DNA from: Ochromonas danica
Lineage: Eukaryota; Sar; Chrysophyceae; Chromulinales; Chromulinaceae
Length of the DNA stretch: 64,000 nucleotides
Direction of reading: 5' to 3'
NCBI GenBank assembly: GCA_015146655.1
Contig: VKHL01000070.1
Span: 62,001-126,000, forward strand
Positions within the stretch are counted from its first letter, which is position 1. Every line of letters starts with the position of its first letter. Positions 1-10,327 of this stretch are shown in pieces. Both the position numbers and the translations under genes were made by a program. The notes under the pieces are model-generated. The model worked only from the letters and a program-made list of their open reading frames with translations. It was not told where the DNA came from and did not search any database.

Positions 1-2
1 TT

Positions 3-1658
3 ATGTCATTGTTGTTTTCCGATGAAGCGGGAGGAGACGACAACAGCGTGTCCTCTTCAAGCGAGAAGATCAAAAATAAACAAAACCAGCTTATTCTCCA
101 AATGGACGAATCTATGGTCCTCTCGGAGCTCGAGGCTGGTGCTTCAACTCGCTCTCTGAAGATTCCCTCGTGGATGGCTGTTCCAAAGCAATTCTATACC
201 TGGCCTGTTGTTGAGCAACAGAAGTATCTCAAAATTCAATTCTTACTTCACTTTAAGAATCAAAAGGTTGCCTTGAAGGCTGAAAGAGAAGAGAAAGTTC
301 TCCAACGACTCGAAAACAAGTCATACAAGAACTGGGAGAAGTATATGAAGATGGTGGAATACCAATCATTTCAATCTGAGCTAAACATGATCATGAAGCT
401 GGAAGAGTTTTATCAGGTGCAAGGCCAAGTACAAGCAACAGAAGAGAACTTGACGAAGCTTACTATTTTCTGTCGCATGAAAGGAGAGGAAGAGCTCTCG
501 TTGAAGTCTTCCATTCAACGTTTTCAACGAACCTATCAAGAACGACTGACAGAGATTGACCAAGCCAAGGCCTGGCTGGATATTTGCTTGAATCGAGCAC
601 GACATCGTGACAAGCTCAAGCGTCGCGTTGCTGTAGCTTGTCAGTATATTGATACCGAAAGCATCAACGGCTTCCACCAGCGCTTCGAAACCACACGACT
701 GCGTGATCGCATCTACAAGACCTACTTCAGATCTATCGTCTACTCGATCGTCAACAAAGCGGAGACTATCGCATCGGAGAGGAAACTAATGGATATCCAA
801 TATCAACTCTCTCGAACACGTGATATCTTAAATGATCGTATCCAAAAGATGAAGTCTTTATTCCGTGATATCCATGCAGAAGAATATCTTCGTATGAAGC
901 GCTCATTTCTCAACCAGTTCATGTTCACTTATCATCGCAAGGAGGTGCTGACCAATGCCTTCATGGGATGGGTCAGATTCTACATGTGGAATAAAGGCCA
1001 TCAGGAAGCCTTCAAGCTTAAGTTCGAGGTCTTGAAGCGAGAAATGGACATCAAGAGACAATACAAAGCACAACTTGAGGCGCCACGTCTATCTAAACCT
1101 CCTCGTTCTACAACTGTCGTTGACAAACAGCAACCTCAGACAGAACTCGTGCCTGTACCCACTGTAGTCCAAGAGAGTCAAGGCAGTGACAAAACATTGA
1201 TGCAGGCCGTGCGCGAGAGAGTTTTAATTTGCCAGACCTGCAATGAATGCTACTTGGCTGCTCAAAACCACTCGTTAGCATGTGTTTATCATCCTCAACC
1301 CTACCAGTTAGCGTGTCCCAAGACTTGTAAGGAGAATGGTCTTGCCTTAGCCTGCATGGCTCATCGCAAGAGAAGATGGCTTTGCTGCTACGCCACTGCA
1401 CAAGGAGCGGCTGGATGTGCTCGTCGTTACCATGTCCCACCACCCGTGGACAGCCACTATGAAGAGGTGGTCAAGGTAATGCATGCCTTTGATGACGACG
1501 TGATCTTAGATCTGGATAGTCGCTTGCAAGCCATGCAGGAGCAAGACTACCCATCGAAGTTAAGCGCTGCCCGTGAGGGACGATTAAGAGAAATTGAGAG
1601 TGAGATCGAGGATGCTCGAGCCACTGCTGCGCGAATCAAAGACATCAAGTTCGTATGA
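3..1658 (+). CDS. Coiled-coil protein with Cys/His-rich C-terminal domain (may be 5' partial)
   Basis: A 551-codon open frame runs from the third base of the window, so the true start may lie upstream. Residues ~60-360 are charged and helical, rich in Lys/Glu/Arg, with long coiled-coil-like stretches and a tryptophan-containing segment (GWVRFYMWNKGH, ~325). Residues ~405-480 form a compact cysteine/histidine cluster (CQTCNECY, CVYHP, CPKTC, CMAH, WLCC, GCARRYH). Its YHP...WLCC...GC...H spacing recalls zinc-binding folds such as CHORD, although it is not a clear member. A short acidic helix closes the protein. I do not recognise a family name. A cytoskeletal or flagellar scaffold would fit the composition, but that is only inference. 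Confidence 0.7.
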   Translation: MSLLFSDEAGGDDNSVSSSSEKIKNKQNQLILQMDESMVLSELEAGASTRSLKIPSWMAVPKQFYTWPVVEQQKYLKIQFLLHFKNQKVALKAEREEKVLQRLENKSYKNWEKYMKMVEYQSFQSELNMIMKLEEFYQVQGQVQATEENLTKLTIFCRMKGEEELSLKSSIQRFQRTYQERLTEIDQAKAWLDICLNRARHRDKLKRRVAVACQYIDTESINGFHQRFETTRLRDRIYKTYFRSIVYSIVNKAETIASERKLMDIQYQLSRTRDILNDRIQKMKSLFRDIHAEEYLRMKRSFLNQFMFTYHRKEVLTNAFMGWVRFYMWNKGHQEAFKLKFEVLKREMDIKRQYKAQLEAPRLSKPPRSTTVVDKQQPQTELVPVPTVVQESQGSDKTLMQAVRERVLICQTCNECYLAAQNHSLACVYHPQPYQLACPKTCKENGLALACMAHRKRRWLCCYATAQGAAGCARRYHVPPPVDSHYEEVVKVMHAFDDDVILDLDSRLQAMQEQDYPSKLSAAREGRLREIESEIEDARATAARIKDIKFV

Positions 1659-2553
1659 AATAGATGAGAAGAAGATTGTGGTTTATCAAACTCTGAATGG
1701 TTATTGTAACATTTGTATTATTGTAAAGCTATCATTACTTTATTATGACGATTGACCACCAACTAACTCTCCGCAATGGTCCTCTTTTCTCACTATAGCA
1801 AGGCTTGACTTCTTTTGATCCTTGAGACAGTCAGATGGGATGTGCAATCCATCAGAGAGCAGTCCTTTCCCCACACGTTCTTGTGAACGACACAGCCAGC
1901 GGCAGATTCAGTTCCAGATGACATGACAGACAGTCTCGCTGTCGTTCAGAGAATCCAAACAGAAATGCACAGCACGATCTTCTCTATGGAATCCAAACAG
2001 AAAGCATCTTTTGGTATTCAATCATTGACCATAGACCAATGCCAGGAGACTCAATCACCACCTCTCCTTCAACACAATGAATGTCATGACAGTCAGTCAG
2101 TCAATCAACAGCTCTTCTCGCCATTCAATATCACATGAACACTTGCTCAACATGAACAGCAGCAACAACTATCCAATGCTTCCATTCTGTGAGAACTATA
2201 CTTCTACCAGTCCAAACAGTGAAGATTCCTTCTTTCATCTTATCACCACATGCTCATTTAAAGTTAACCACCAACCAAACATTCATTTCCTCTCTCATAT
2301 TCAACCGTTTTTCCATTCTCCATTCATTCCCACACTTCCCCTGACCAACCAAAAACGCGCTTTTTCTTTTCAAGATATGGTGGGACAGCGGGGGTCTTCC
2401 TTCTCGTTTGTGGCTGTGCGCAAGTGCATCCCACGCAGGCAGACCCTCCCACTGGGAGCCACTCAATCGACCCGTCAGCGAATTGCCTTCCCCTCTCACT
2501 GGACGATCAAATCATAACTAAAATATCCGCTGCTCCCATTTTAGCCACCCAAA
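1659..2553. other. Intergenic region upstream of EF-1alpha
   Basis: This 895-bp stretch separates two convergently co-oriented genes. It contains short spurious frames only. It should hold the 3' end of the first gene and the promoter and 5' UTR of the strongly expressed EF-1alpha gene. The last 150 bp are pyrimidine-rich. I see no clear TATA box and no RNA gene. Confidence 0.5.
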
Positions 2554-3885
2554 ATGCCTAAGGATAAGGTTCACGTTTCTCTTGTCGTCATCGGTCACGT
2601 CGATGCTGGAAAGTCCACTACTACTGGTCATTTGATCTACAAGTGCGGTGGTATTGATAAGCGTACCATTGAGAAGTACGAGAAGGAGGCTGCCGAGATG
2701 GGCAAGTCCTCTTTCAAGTACGCTTGGGTCCTTGATAACCTCAAGGCCGAGCGTGAGCGTGGTATCACCATTGATATTGCTCTCTGGAAGTTCGAGTCTC
2801 CTAAGTTCTCTTTCACCGTCATTGATGCCCCTGGTCACCGTGACTTCATCAAGAACATGATCACTGGTACCTCCCAGGCTGATGTTGCCATCCTCGTCAT
2901 CGATTCCGCTCCTGGTGGTTTCGAAGGTGGTTGGGCTGCTGAGGGTCAGACCAAGGAGCACGCTCTCCTTGCCTTCACCCTTGGTGTCCAGCAGATGATC
3001 GTCGCCTTGAACAAGATGGATGCCTGCAACTACTCTGAGCAGCGCTACAACGATATCAAGGAGGAGGTCTCTTCTTACCTCAAGAAGGTCGGTTACAAGC
3101 CTGCCAAGATTCCTTTCGTGCCTATCTCCGGCTGGGTTGGTGATAACATGATTGAGCGCTCCACCAACATGGGCTGGTACAAGGGTCCTATCCTTCTCGA
3201 GGCTCTTGACCTTGTCAACCCTCCTAAGAGACCTACCGACAAGCCTCTTCGTCTCCCTCTTCAGGACGTGTACAAGATCGGTGGTATCGGCACAGTCCCT
3301 GTCGGCCGTGTCGAGACTGGTGTCTTGAAGCCTGGCATGAACGTCACCTTCGGTCCTATCGGTTTGACCACTGAAGTCAAGTCCGTCGAAATGCACCACG
3401 AGTCTCTCCCTGAGGCTGTCCCTGGTGACAACGTCGGATTCAACTGCAAGAACATTGCCGTCAAGGATATCAAGCGTGGCTACGTCGCCTCCAACGCCGC
3501 TGAGGATCCTGCCAAGGGTTGCGAGTCTTTCGTCGCCCAGGTGATCATCATGTCTCACCCTGGCCAGATCCAGAACGGCTACACCCCTGTGCTTGATTGC
3601 CACACCTGCCACATCGCCACCAAGTTCAAGAACATCGATGAGAAGATGGACCGTCGTACCGGCAAGTCTATTGAGAACAACCCTAAGTTCGTCAAGTCTG
3701 GTGATGCCTGCATGGTTACCATGGAGCCTTCCAAGCCCATGGTTGTTGAGACCTTCAATGACTATCCTCCTCTTGGACGTTTCGCCGTCCGTGATATGCG
3801 TCAGACCGTCGCTGTCGGTGTCATCAAGTCCGTCGTCAAGAAGGAGGATACCAAGGCTGGTGGAAAGGCCGCCAAGAAGAAGTAA
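2554..3885 (+). CDS. EF1A: Translation elongation factor 1-alpha
   Basis: This 443-residue, intronless gene encodes the GTPase that brings aminoacyl-tRNA to the cytosolic ribosome. All G motifs are visible: [10 protein letters not shown] near residue 14, DAPGH near 91 and NKMD near 153. The ERGITID effector region and the conserved domain 2 and 3 sequences ([23 protein letters not shown], ending in KAAKKK) are also present. The length is typical of the family (about 440-460). Codon choice is much more restricted than in neighbouring genes (AAG for Lys, GGT/GGC for Gly, GTC for Val), which fits very high expression. The start is the first ATG in good context (ACCCAAAATGCC). A long antisense frame over it is a by-product of this codon bias. 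Confidence 0.98.
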   Translation: MPKDKVHVSLVVIGHVDAGKSTTTGHLIYKCGGIDKRTIEKYEKEAAEMGKSSFKYAWVLDNLKAERERGITIDIALWKFESPKFSFTVIDAPGHRDFIKNMITGTSQADVAILVIDSAPGGFEGGWAAEGQTKEHALLAFTLGVQQMIVALNKMDACNYSEQRYNDIKEEVSSYLKKVGYKPAKIPFVPISGWVGDNMIERSTNMGWYKGPILLEALDLVNPPKRPTDKPLRLPLQDVYKIGGIGTVPVGRVETGVLKPGMNVTFGPIGLTTEVKSVEMHHESLPEAVPGDNVGFNCKNIAVKDIKRGYVASNAAEDPAKGCESFVAQVIIMSHPGQIQNGYTPVLDCHTCHIATKFKNIDEKMDRRTGKSIENNPKFVKSGDACMVTMEPSKPMVVETFNDYPPLGRFAVRDMRQTVAVGVIKSVVKKEDTKAGGKAAKKK

Positions 3886-4424
3886 ATGTGTTTCAGCGTA
3901 TGAATAACCAAGCATAGTGAAATAGTTTTCCTAGCCCTATACATACTCTGTGACATATTACTCCCTACTTAATTAATGAGAGAGCAGCCAACAATAATAA
4001 TTACATGTCTTGTTATTTCACGATGTAGTAGTAGTAAAAGCACTTATGATTTCTGAGGAAAGTTGTTGCTGGATGATGAAATTGATGATTATTGGTTTGA
4101 AATGGTTAAAGCTTGGAATAGTTGCGTGGTGTTAATTACAATTTACCAGTACTGTACTGTACAGAAGAGTTAGGCTGCTCATCATTATCCCTTATTAGCA
4201 GTCTAATTGATGAAGAATATCTTTATAGCCGTGATGAACAGCAAGCAGGAAGTGTTGCAACATTTCTTTCACATGTTAGAGTGGGTACGGTGAGAACATG
4301 AAGTGTGGGCCTTCACACTGTAGTTTAAGATAGATGATGCAGTGTGTGGACATACTGTAGAATTGCTAAAGAGTATTATTATCTTAGATGACAGACAGAC
4401 AGACAGTCACTCTCCTTCACTAAG
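3886..4424. other. Convergent intergenic region EF-1alpha / NUP50
   Basis: This 539-bp AT-rich spacer lies between two genes that point towards each other. It must hold both 3' UTRs and polyadenylation signals. The only structure I see is a short (GACA)n-like run near 4390-4408. No gene is evident. Confidence 0.5.
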
Positions 4425-6714
4425 TTACATCGCAGCAATGGCAGCCTCCAACTCATTCTTGACATTCTCTATATCCACGTCCTTCAACTTGACCATAAAG
4501 CTCTTCAGCTCTGTCTCACTTGTACCTTCCTTCACATTCTTTACAACAGCCACGACAGCATTGAAGCGCAAACCTCCTTTCACTCGATCAATCTTCATCC
4601 CTTTATAGAAGTTAGCATTGAAAGTAATACGACCCAAAGTGTTGCGAACCATCATTCTCTTCTTCTTTGTGGAAGGATCCATGGTTAAACGGAAGCAACC
4701 CTTGCCCAAGTCTTTCCATTCGCTATCCTCCCTATTGTAGGAGAAGAGCTTGCAGGGTACATCCAGCAGAATCTCGTCTTTGTCATCCGAGTTACGAAGA
4801 ATCTTCTCAGGTTCTAAGATAGGCTCTCCCTCATCATCGCCACCGCCTTCATCGTTGTCGTGCTCACCACCACTCTTTGTAGCACCAAGCCCAAAGGAGC
4901 CAGCCCCAATAGAATGTGGACCTGGTGTACTATTACCTAAGGAAAATCCAGAAGATGGAGCAGATGTTGCAGAAAAAGGAGCAAATGGCTTGGGCGTGAA
5001 GCTGAATGACGATGCAGGAGCACCGGTGGTAGAGGTTGAAGAGAAGAAGGAAGTAGAAGGTAATGCTGGCGGGACAGCAGGTGCAGAAGAAGTTGGAGCA
5101 AATGAGAAAGCATTGCTGTTACCACTGCTGTTTCCAAAGGCAAAAGGTTTTGGTGCCTCTGCTGCACTATTTGCTGAGGATGACGAAGGTGTGGATCCGA
5201 ATGCAAAAGCTGGCTTCACACCAGCAGCTGAGGAGGTTGTACTATTGCCAGATGAAGTACTGGCAGAAGCTCCAAAGACAAAACCTTGAGTTGTCGTCTT
5301 GGCATCTCCACCACTACCACTACCACTACCACTGGTTGCACTAACAAGATTATCTGTTGAAGGCGTGGGCCCTTTATTGCTGGATAGAACACCACTAGTT
5401 GTACTACCACCACCACCATTACTCTCTTCTGTTTTCATAACAACTTCTTCTTGAGGATATTTCTCTCTTAATTTCTTTTGATGAGAAAGATAATCTTTCA
5501 CTCCTTCTTTCCAAATAGTCATCACATTCGTCTTCATTTGCTTCTCAGCCCAGGACAAGAAAGCTGCATTCAACTTCTTCATCTTTCGATTGTATTCACT
5601 AGTTTCATTGGAACCACTATTAGCAGTTGTAGAGATAGTGCTGTTTCCATTGCTGCTAATAGTCTGAATAGAAGGCAGACTGCTTGAAGAACCCAAAGAT
5701 CCTGTGCTATTTACTGATGAAAAGCCAGTGGAGAAGCTAGTCAGACCAGTGGATGCCGTCGTGATTGTTGCTGAGGAAGAAGGAACTCCTGCATTGAATG
5801 AGAAGCCACTCCCAACAAAGGAAGAGGTAGCAGGTAGAGAAGAAGAAGACCCTCCTACCGCAGCAGAAGAGGTAGGCTTGGCGACAAGTCCTTGGAAAGA
5901 GGCAAAGGGATTCACTTTCGTGGTGGATTCTATCCCTGTCTGGTCAGACTGACCCACAGTAGTAGTTGAGCCAGTGAGAGAGAAGGTACTGCTACCAAAG
6001 GGGTTGTTGTTGTGATTGGATTTGATTGTGTTCTGACTGAGAGAAGAATCACCACCTGTCATTGAATTGGGTCTAGGAAAGATATGAAGTTTTTCAGTCA
6101 GAATATGAGGAGAAATGAAAGATATGAAGTGTTCAGTTCAGAACATGAGGAAAATGAAAGATATGAAGAGTTTTAGTCAGAATATGAGGAGAAATGAAAG
6201 ATATGAAGTGTTTCAGTCAGAATACGAGGAGAAATGAAAGATATGAAGTGTTCAGTTCAGAACATGAGGAAAATGAAAGATATGAAGAGTTTTAGTCAGA
6301 ATATGAGGAGAAATGAAAGATATGAAGTGTTTCAGTCAGAATATGAGGAGAAATGAAAGATATGAAGTGTTTCAGTCAGAATACGAGGAGAAATGAAAGA
6401 TAGTAGGAAGTGTTTCAGTCACAAGGATGTCGTGATTCTCTCTGTAGAGAGGTAGAATAAGTGGATATGAGAGAAGATGGGATAGATAGGATACCTTTTC
6501 ACTCGAACAATTTTCCTTTGACGAATTTCTTCTTCTGGTGCTTTCTCAAAGACACCTGCATCTTCTTCCTCGTCATCGTCATTCAAGGCATCCACTTGCT
6601 CTTTGGAGAGCTGGAATGAAGAAAGACGAGAAGATGGATTAGGACTAGATCAAGATCAGTCAATGAAGAAGATTGAGAGGATACCTGAGAATTGCTGTTA
6701 CTTCGCTTACTCAT
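4425..6714 (-). CDS. NUP50: NUP50/Nup2-like nucleoporin with Ran-binding domain
   Basis: Three exons on the minus strand: 6685-6714, 6495-6610 and 4425-6072. All junctions are GT-AG and in frame, giving about 597 residues. The spliced N-terminus (MSKRSNSNSQL...GVFEKAPEEEIRQRKI) matches the acidic/basic importin-alpha-binding segment of NUP50. The middle is Ser/Thr/Gly-rich with FG-type repeats (FGAS, FGST, FGNS, FSFTPKPF) and a helical stretch (AFLSWAEKQMKTN). The last ~115 residues are a RanBD1 domain (LFSYNREDSEWKDLGKG, RMMVRNTLGRITFNANFYKGM). Family knowledge: it acts at the nuclear basket and speeds importin-alpha/beta cargo release with RanGTP. The first exon encodes only ten residues. 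Intron 2 carries a minisatellite. Confidence 0.88.
6078..6423. repeat. ~40-bp minisatellite in NUP50 intron 2
   Basis: About 8.5 tandem copies of a 39-40-bp unit beginning GATATGAAGTGTTTCAGTCA and ending near GAGGAGAAATGAAA. Variants alternate in a higher-order pattern: a 39-bp form with TTCAGTTCAGAACATG is followed by a form with GAGTTTTAGTCAG, and this pair recurs, which suggests block duplication. The array fills most of the 422-bp intron. Confidence 0.95.
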
Positions 6715-7306
6715 GATAAAGTCAAATCGTTCTTCTCCACTGACTTGACTGATCACACCATTAACAGCAGCCAGCCCGCCAGATTTTGATTATCTGGGGA
6801 TCTGGACCCTCTTCCACAACAGACAACCTAACGTTGTGCTTGGCAACTTGAGACAGCATTGACAACCGTAAGGGATTTGACCCTTAGATCCCAAGTCACT
6901 GAATATGGTCAGTTTTGTAAAGGAATCCCAAGTTTCTGCGGCGCAAGTTACCAAGCATTACGTTACTGACTTACAGTAAGATACCATCTTCCTTTCTTAT
7001 CATCAACAAATGAACTATTATTGTTTAACACCTCAAGAGTTACACGTGACTTACAGATTCTTCTCTTCATTAGCTATACTCTACTAACAATCATCGAGAT
7101 TGCAACAATTCGTCCTCTTCATCATCACCGCCATCAATATCATTATCGTCATCACTTATTGATCCTTGATCTTATCGTTGAATCCAATTACTCTATTATT
7201 ATCCTTGTCTGAGCTATCACTCAGCTTTATCAATCGCTTCTATCATCATACCCTCAGTCAACAACAACAACGACCACAGCAGCAGGGGGAGGAGGAGGAA
7301 GAGGGA
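6715..7306. other. Intergenic region, NUP50 promoter side
   Basis: This 592-bp spacer lies upstream of NUP50 and downstream of the peroxiredoxin gene (both on the minus strand). It contains several CAT/ATC-rich simple stretches (7120-7160). No convincing coding sequence is seen; small frames here have no family-like features. Confidence 0.45.
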
Positions 7307-7972
7307 CTAATCAGAGCAGGTATTGGTAAGAGAGATTCCTCCCAATACAGTCTCTGCTGCTGTCTTATCCAATCCCTGGTCATCCACTACCAGGGACTGG
7401 ATGACACCATTCTCAATGACTGCTGCATAACGCTGACTACGAATACCCATCCTAGTTGCAGTCCGATCATTTACCAAGTGCATGGCTCGGGTAAAGTCAC
7501 CATTTCCATCAGCAATGAGCTTGAGCGACGGTGTCTCAAGACATCCCGCCGTGGCCAGAGCCCAAGCACGCATGACAAACTTGTCATTCACCGAGACACA
7601 GTAGATAGCTTCTACACCTTTCTTAACTAGATCATGAGCTCGTTTAATAAAGCCAGGAAGATGTTTGGTGGAGCAGGTCGGGGTGAAGGCGCCAGGCACA
7701 GCAAAGACAATAGCTCGCTTATGAGAACGAAGAAGAGACTGCAAGTCAACTCCTTCGATGAAAGAATACTTCTCCCCATCAGATTGAACAAGGTCAACAA
7801 TAGCAGAGGGAATCTCATCCCCTGCTTGGGCAGGGTGAGAGAGAGAAGAAGAGGAAGAAGTGGCAGAGGCAGGCGTTAAGGGAGAGGAAGGAGAGGTTTG
7901 TTGTCCTTGAGTATAGAAGGTCGTCCAAATAACAAGGAGAGCAAAGAGGATGGCACCTTCTCGAACAGGCAT
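7307..7972 (-). CDS. Peroxiredoxin (Prx5/AhpC-TSA type) with N-terminal signal
   Basis: 221 residues. The peroxidatic site is PGAFTPTCSTKHLPGF (Cys near residue 99), the signature of the Prx5 group of thiol peroxidases, which reduce H2O2 and organic peroxides. Further family positions are VSVNDKFVMRAWA and KLIADGNGDFTRAM. The first ~23 residues are a hydrophobic signal (ILFALLVIWTTFY) followed by a Ser/Pro/Thr-rich linker, so the mature domain starts near residue 50. This implies ER entry and probably a plastid or secretory destination. It ends in NTCSD; that late cysteine could act as resolving residue, though this is uncertain. Single exon. Confidence 0.88.
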   Translation of the reverse strand: MPVREGAILFALLVIWTTFYTQGQQTSPSSPLTPASATSSSSSLSHPAQAGDEIPSAIVDLVQSDGEKYSFIEGVDLQSLLRSHKRAIVFAVPGAFTPTCSTKHLPGFIKRAHDLVKKGVEAIYCVSVNDKFVMRAWALATAGCLETPSLKLIADGNGDFTRAMHLVNDRTATRMGIRSQRYAAVIENGVIQSLVVDDQGLDKTAAETVLGGISLTNTCSD

Positions 7973-8521
7973 TTTCTTTCTTGTTGGATCAGTAGTGTGG
8001 ATTGGAATGGCGGTCTATGATATCGATAGAGGGAGAAGGAATCTTCTCTTAGCTACTGGAATGATGATGTGGCGGCTGTGGCAATTCTCGAGTGAAGTTG
8101 AAAGGCGGGGTGGAATCTGCATGGGATGTCTCGCAGGAAGAGGGAGGAACAACAACAACAACAGAACATCAAGAACATCGCCCTCTTCCAACGAAAATAC
8201 TAATATACGGAAAAGAGGTTTAGGGAATTACTCTGGACCAATTGGGGAATTACTGAATTCACTGACAACAAACAACTGAATAGAGTTATTCAGTTATCAA
8301 AGCAACAAATAAAGCAGTTAATCACTTATTTACAACTAACTTCCCCATCACTCCTTTGTATACTCGTCAATCACATTTACTGCAAAACTGCAATCACAGT
8401 ATAGAGACGAAACCCTCCTAAGTTAACTCTATCCACAACAGTAATCTGACCTATCCACAATACTACAATCTATCCATAACACCACCACTCCATGATAATA
8501 ACCTTGATACCAACTGCTTCA
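7973..8521. other. Intergenic region
   Basis: This 549-bp spacer lies between two minus-strand genes. It should hold the peroxiredoxin promoter and the 3' end of the dihydrouridine synthase gene. A 109-codon plus-strand frame here (7950-8279) is low-complexity and overlaps the peroxiredoxin start; I do not consider it real. Confidence 0.45.
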
Positions 8522-9910
8522 TTAAGGAGCCTTAGTATCTCCAAGCTTAGCTAACAATCGCTCTTTCAGTGCTTGAAGTCGTTCTTCCTGACTTACAGGC
8601 TTTTCCTCTAATCGAAGGTTAACATTACGATACTTGGGTTGGGAAAGAACGCGTTTTTGCGCCTCCTCTGTTCGATGACGCATATACCAAGTTGAAGGGG
8701 ATAGATAGCCTTGTTGAATAGCCTTTTCATGGTCATAACCAATCACAGCAACACGTCGTCGAAGTTCTTCAATAATCTTCTTACTTTCTTCATAAGAACT
8801 ATTAACAAAAGCTTTTCGAAGATCTTCATTAGCTCTACCTTGAAAGAAACGATGAAGCATCTTAAAGAGATGACCTTTAGTAAAGTTATGAATTAGACGA
8901 TGATGTGGGAAGAGATCATTTAATGCCAAATATTCTTCTACGATAGCTAATTGGGATTCTAGATAGCTCTCTCTAAAATTTCGATCACCTTGTGGATCAA
9001 ATAAAGCAGGATTCTCTAATAATGCTTCAGATGACATGATTGCATCTGCTGATGTTATTTCTTGACATTTTATCACATCATCATAACATGCTATACCACC
9101 ATTAGCAATAACAGGAATAGTGAGATGTTCTTTAACTTGTCGAATAATCTTCCAATCAACAGGTCCAGTAAACAGTTTTGAAGATTGTCTTGTTCGTCCA
9201 TGTAAAGTTAACATAGATGCACCTGCTTTCTCTAATCCCTCACAAACTGAAAGTGTCTCTTCTTCAGTTTCTAACTTCCTTAACTTCACCGTGATGGGGA
9301 CTCTTAACTTGTCAACCAACGTAGAGACAAGGGAATAGATATGAGAAGGATTATCTAATAAATAAGCACCATAATTCCCACGTTTTGCAATCTTTTGAGG
9401 ACATCCAAGATTCAGATCAATAGCCATGACATGATCTTGAAGTAGACGACCTGCTCCTAAGAGAATCTCTGCATCATTTCCTGCTAATTGAGCAATGAGA
9501 GGATGATCTAAAGATTGATAATAACTTTCTAATTCTCGATTTTTGGTAATCGTCTCATAATTAATCCAATCAATACAATCTTGTTGATAATGGGGATCTC
9601 TTAAGAAGACCTTAGCATGAATCATTTGTGTGAAGGCTAGACTAGTACCATGACTCTTTACTAACAGTCTCCAAGATCGATAAGAATGATCTACCATAGG
9701 AGCTGAGATGAACTTGGGGGATCCAAGTCTCTGCCAGAAGGAGGAGGAGGAGGAGGTGGAGGTGGTTGTAGTGGTGGTAGTGGTGGAAGAACGACATAGG
9801 GCACTGACTCTCATGGCTCGGATATAAGAAGAAGGTCTATGAAGGTAAGCTTGAGAAGTGGTGCATAGAAAGAAGAGCAATAGGATGAATTGCCAACTCA
9901 TCCTCACCAT
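8522..9910 (-). CDS. tRNA-dihydrouridine synthase, organelle-targeted
   Basis: 462 residues, single exon. The FMN-dependent Dus enzyme reduces uridine to dihydrouridine in the tRNA D-loop. The Dus signature is clear: FISAPMVDHSYRSWR, IAQLAGND, AIDLNLGCPQKIAKRGNYGA with the catalytic Cys, ITVKLRK, MLTLHGRTR and VIANGGI. Overall it is closest to the Dus1 (U16/U17) branch, with a C-terminal helical recognition domain. The N-terminus is a strong signal peptide (FILLLFFLCTTSQA) followed by YLHRPSSYIRAMRVSALC. This resembles the signal-plus-transit presequence with an aromatic residue after the cleavage site that heterokont and other complex plastids use. I infer it acts on organellar tRNAs. Confidence 0.9.
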   Translation of the reverse strand: MVRMSWQFILLLFFLCTTSQAYLHRPSSYIRAMRVSALCRSSTTTTTTTTSTSSSSSFWQRLGSPKFISAPMVDHSYRSWRLLVKSHGTSLAFTQMIHAKVFLRDPHYQQDCIDWINYETITKNRELESYYQSLDHPLIAQLAGNDAEILLGAGRLLQDHVMAIDLNLGCPQKIAKRGNYGAYLLDNPSHIYSLVSTLVDKLRVPITVKLRKLETEEETLSVCEGLEKAGASMLTLHGRTRQSSKLFTGPVDWKIIRQVKEHLTIPVIANGGIACYDDVIKCQEITSADAIMSSEALLENPALFDPQGDRNFRESYLESQLAIVEEYLALNDLFPHHRLIHNFTKGHLFKMLHRFFQGRANEDLRKAFVNSSYEESKKIIEELRRRVAVIGYDHEKAIQQGYLSPSTWYMRHRTEEAQKRVLSQPKYRNVNLRLEEKPVSQEERLQALKERLLAKLGDTKAP

Positions 9911-10327
9911 TCATCTCATTTCCCCACCAAACACACAACAGCACCAGGAGCAGTAGTATTCTTACGGTGCGTGGGGGAAGAGGAAGTGTTACACCACGCA
10001 AAAGAAGAATAGTTAACACAATTCGTTATCTCATCTCATTGATTTCAATTATCTTTTAAAATTCTATATCATCTCCCCTAAATCATTGATTGGCTATAGT
10101 ATTGTATGTATCTCTAATGATAATTGTTTTTTCAAAATAACTTGGGAAAAGTCAATCTGTTTTATAAAAAACTAAACTTGACAATCATCCACAAGTTATG
10201 ATAACAATACAATACCATAACAACAAAATCGAATTACACCATCATGATTGATCTCATTCATGAACTAGAACTAGTAGGTGCAATAATATGATTGATTTGC
10301 ATATGCTTCATATGCATTATGCTAAGC
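9911..10327. other. Intergenic region
   Basis: This 417-bp AT-rich spacer contains the dihydrouridine synthase promoter and the 3' UTR of the glucosidase gene. I see nothing else in it. Confidence 0.45.

Noticed and set aside
2518-3915. 465-codon open frame antisense to EF-1alpha
   Set aside because: It is a by-product of the extreme codon bias of EF-1alpha; its product has no family features and overlaps the real gene completely.
4750-5289. 179-codon plus-strand frame inside NUP50
   Set aside because: It is the complement of the Ser/Gly-rich FG region and lies wholly inside a well-supported gene on the other strand.
6078-6423. CRISPR-like array in the NUP50 intron
   Set aside because: Units are directly adjacent without unique spacers, in a eukaryotic intron; it is a minisatellite.
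7950-8279. 109-codon plus-strand frame upstream of the peroxiredoxin gene
   Set aside because: Low-complexity Asn/Arg composition, overlaps the start of a real gene, no motif.
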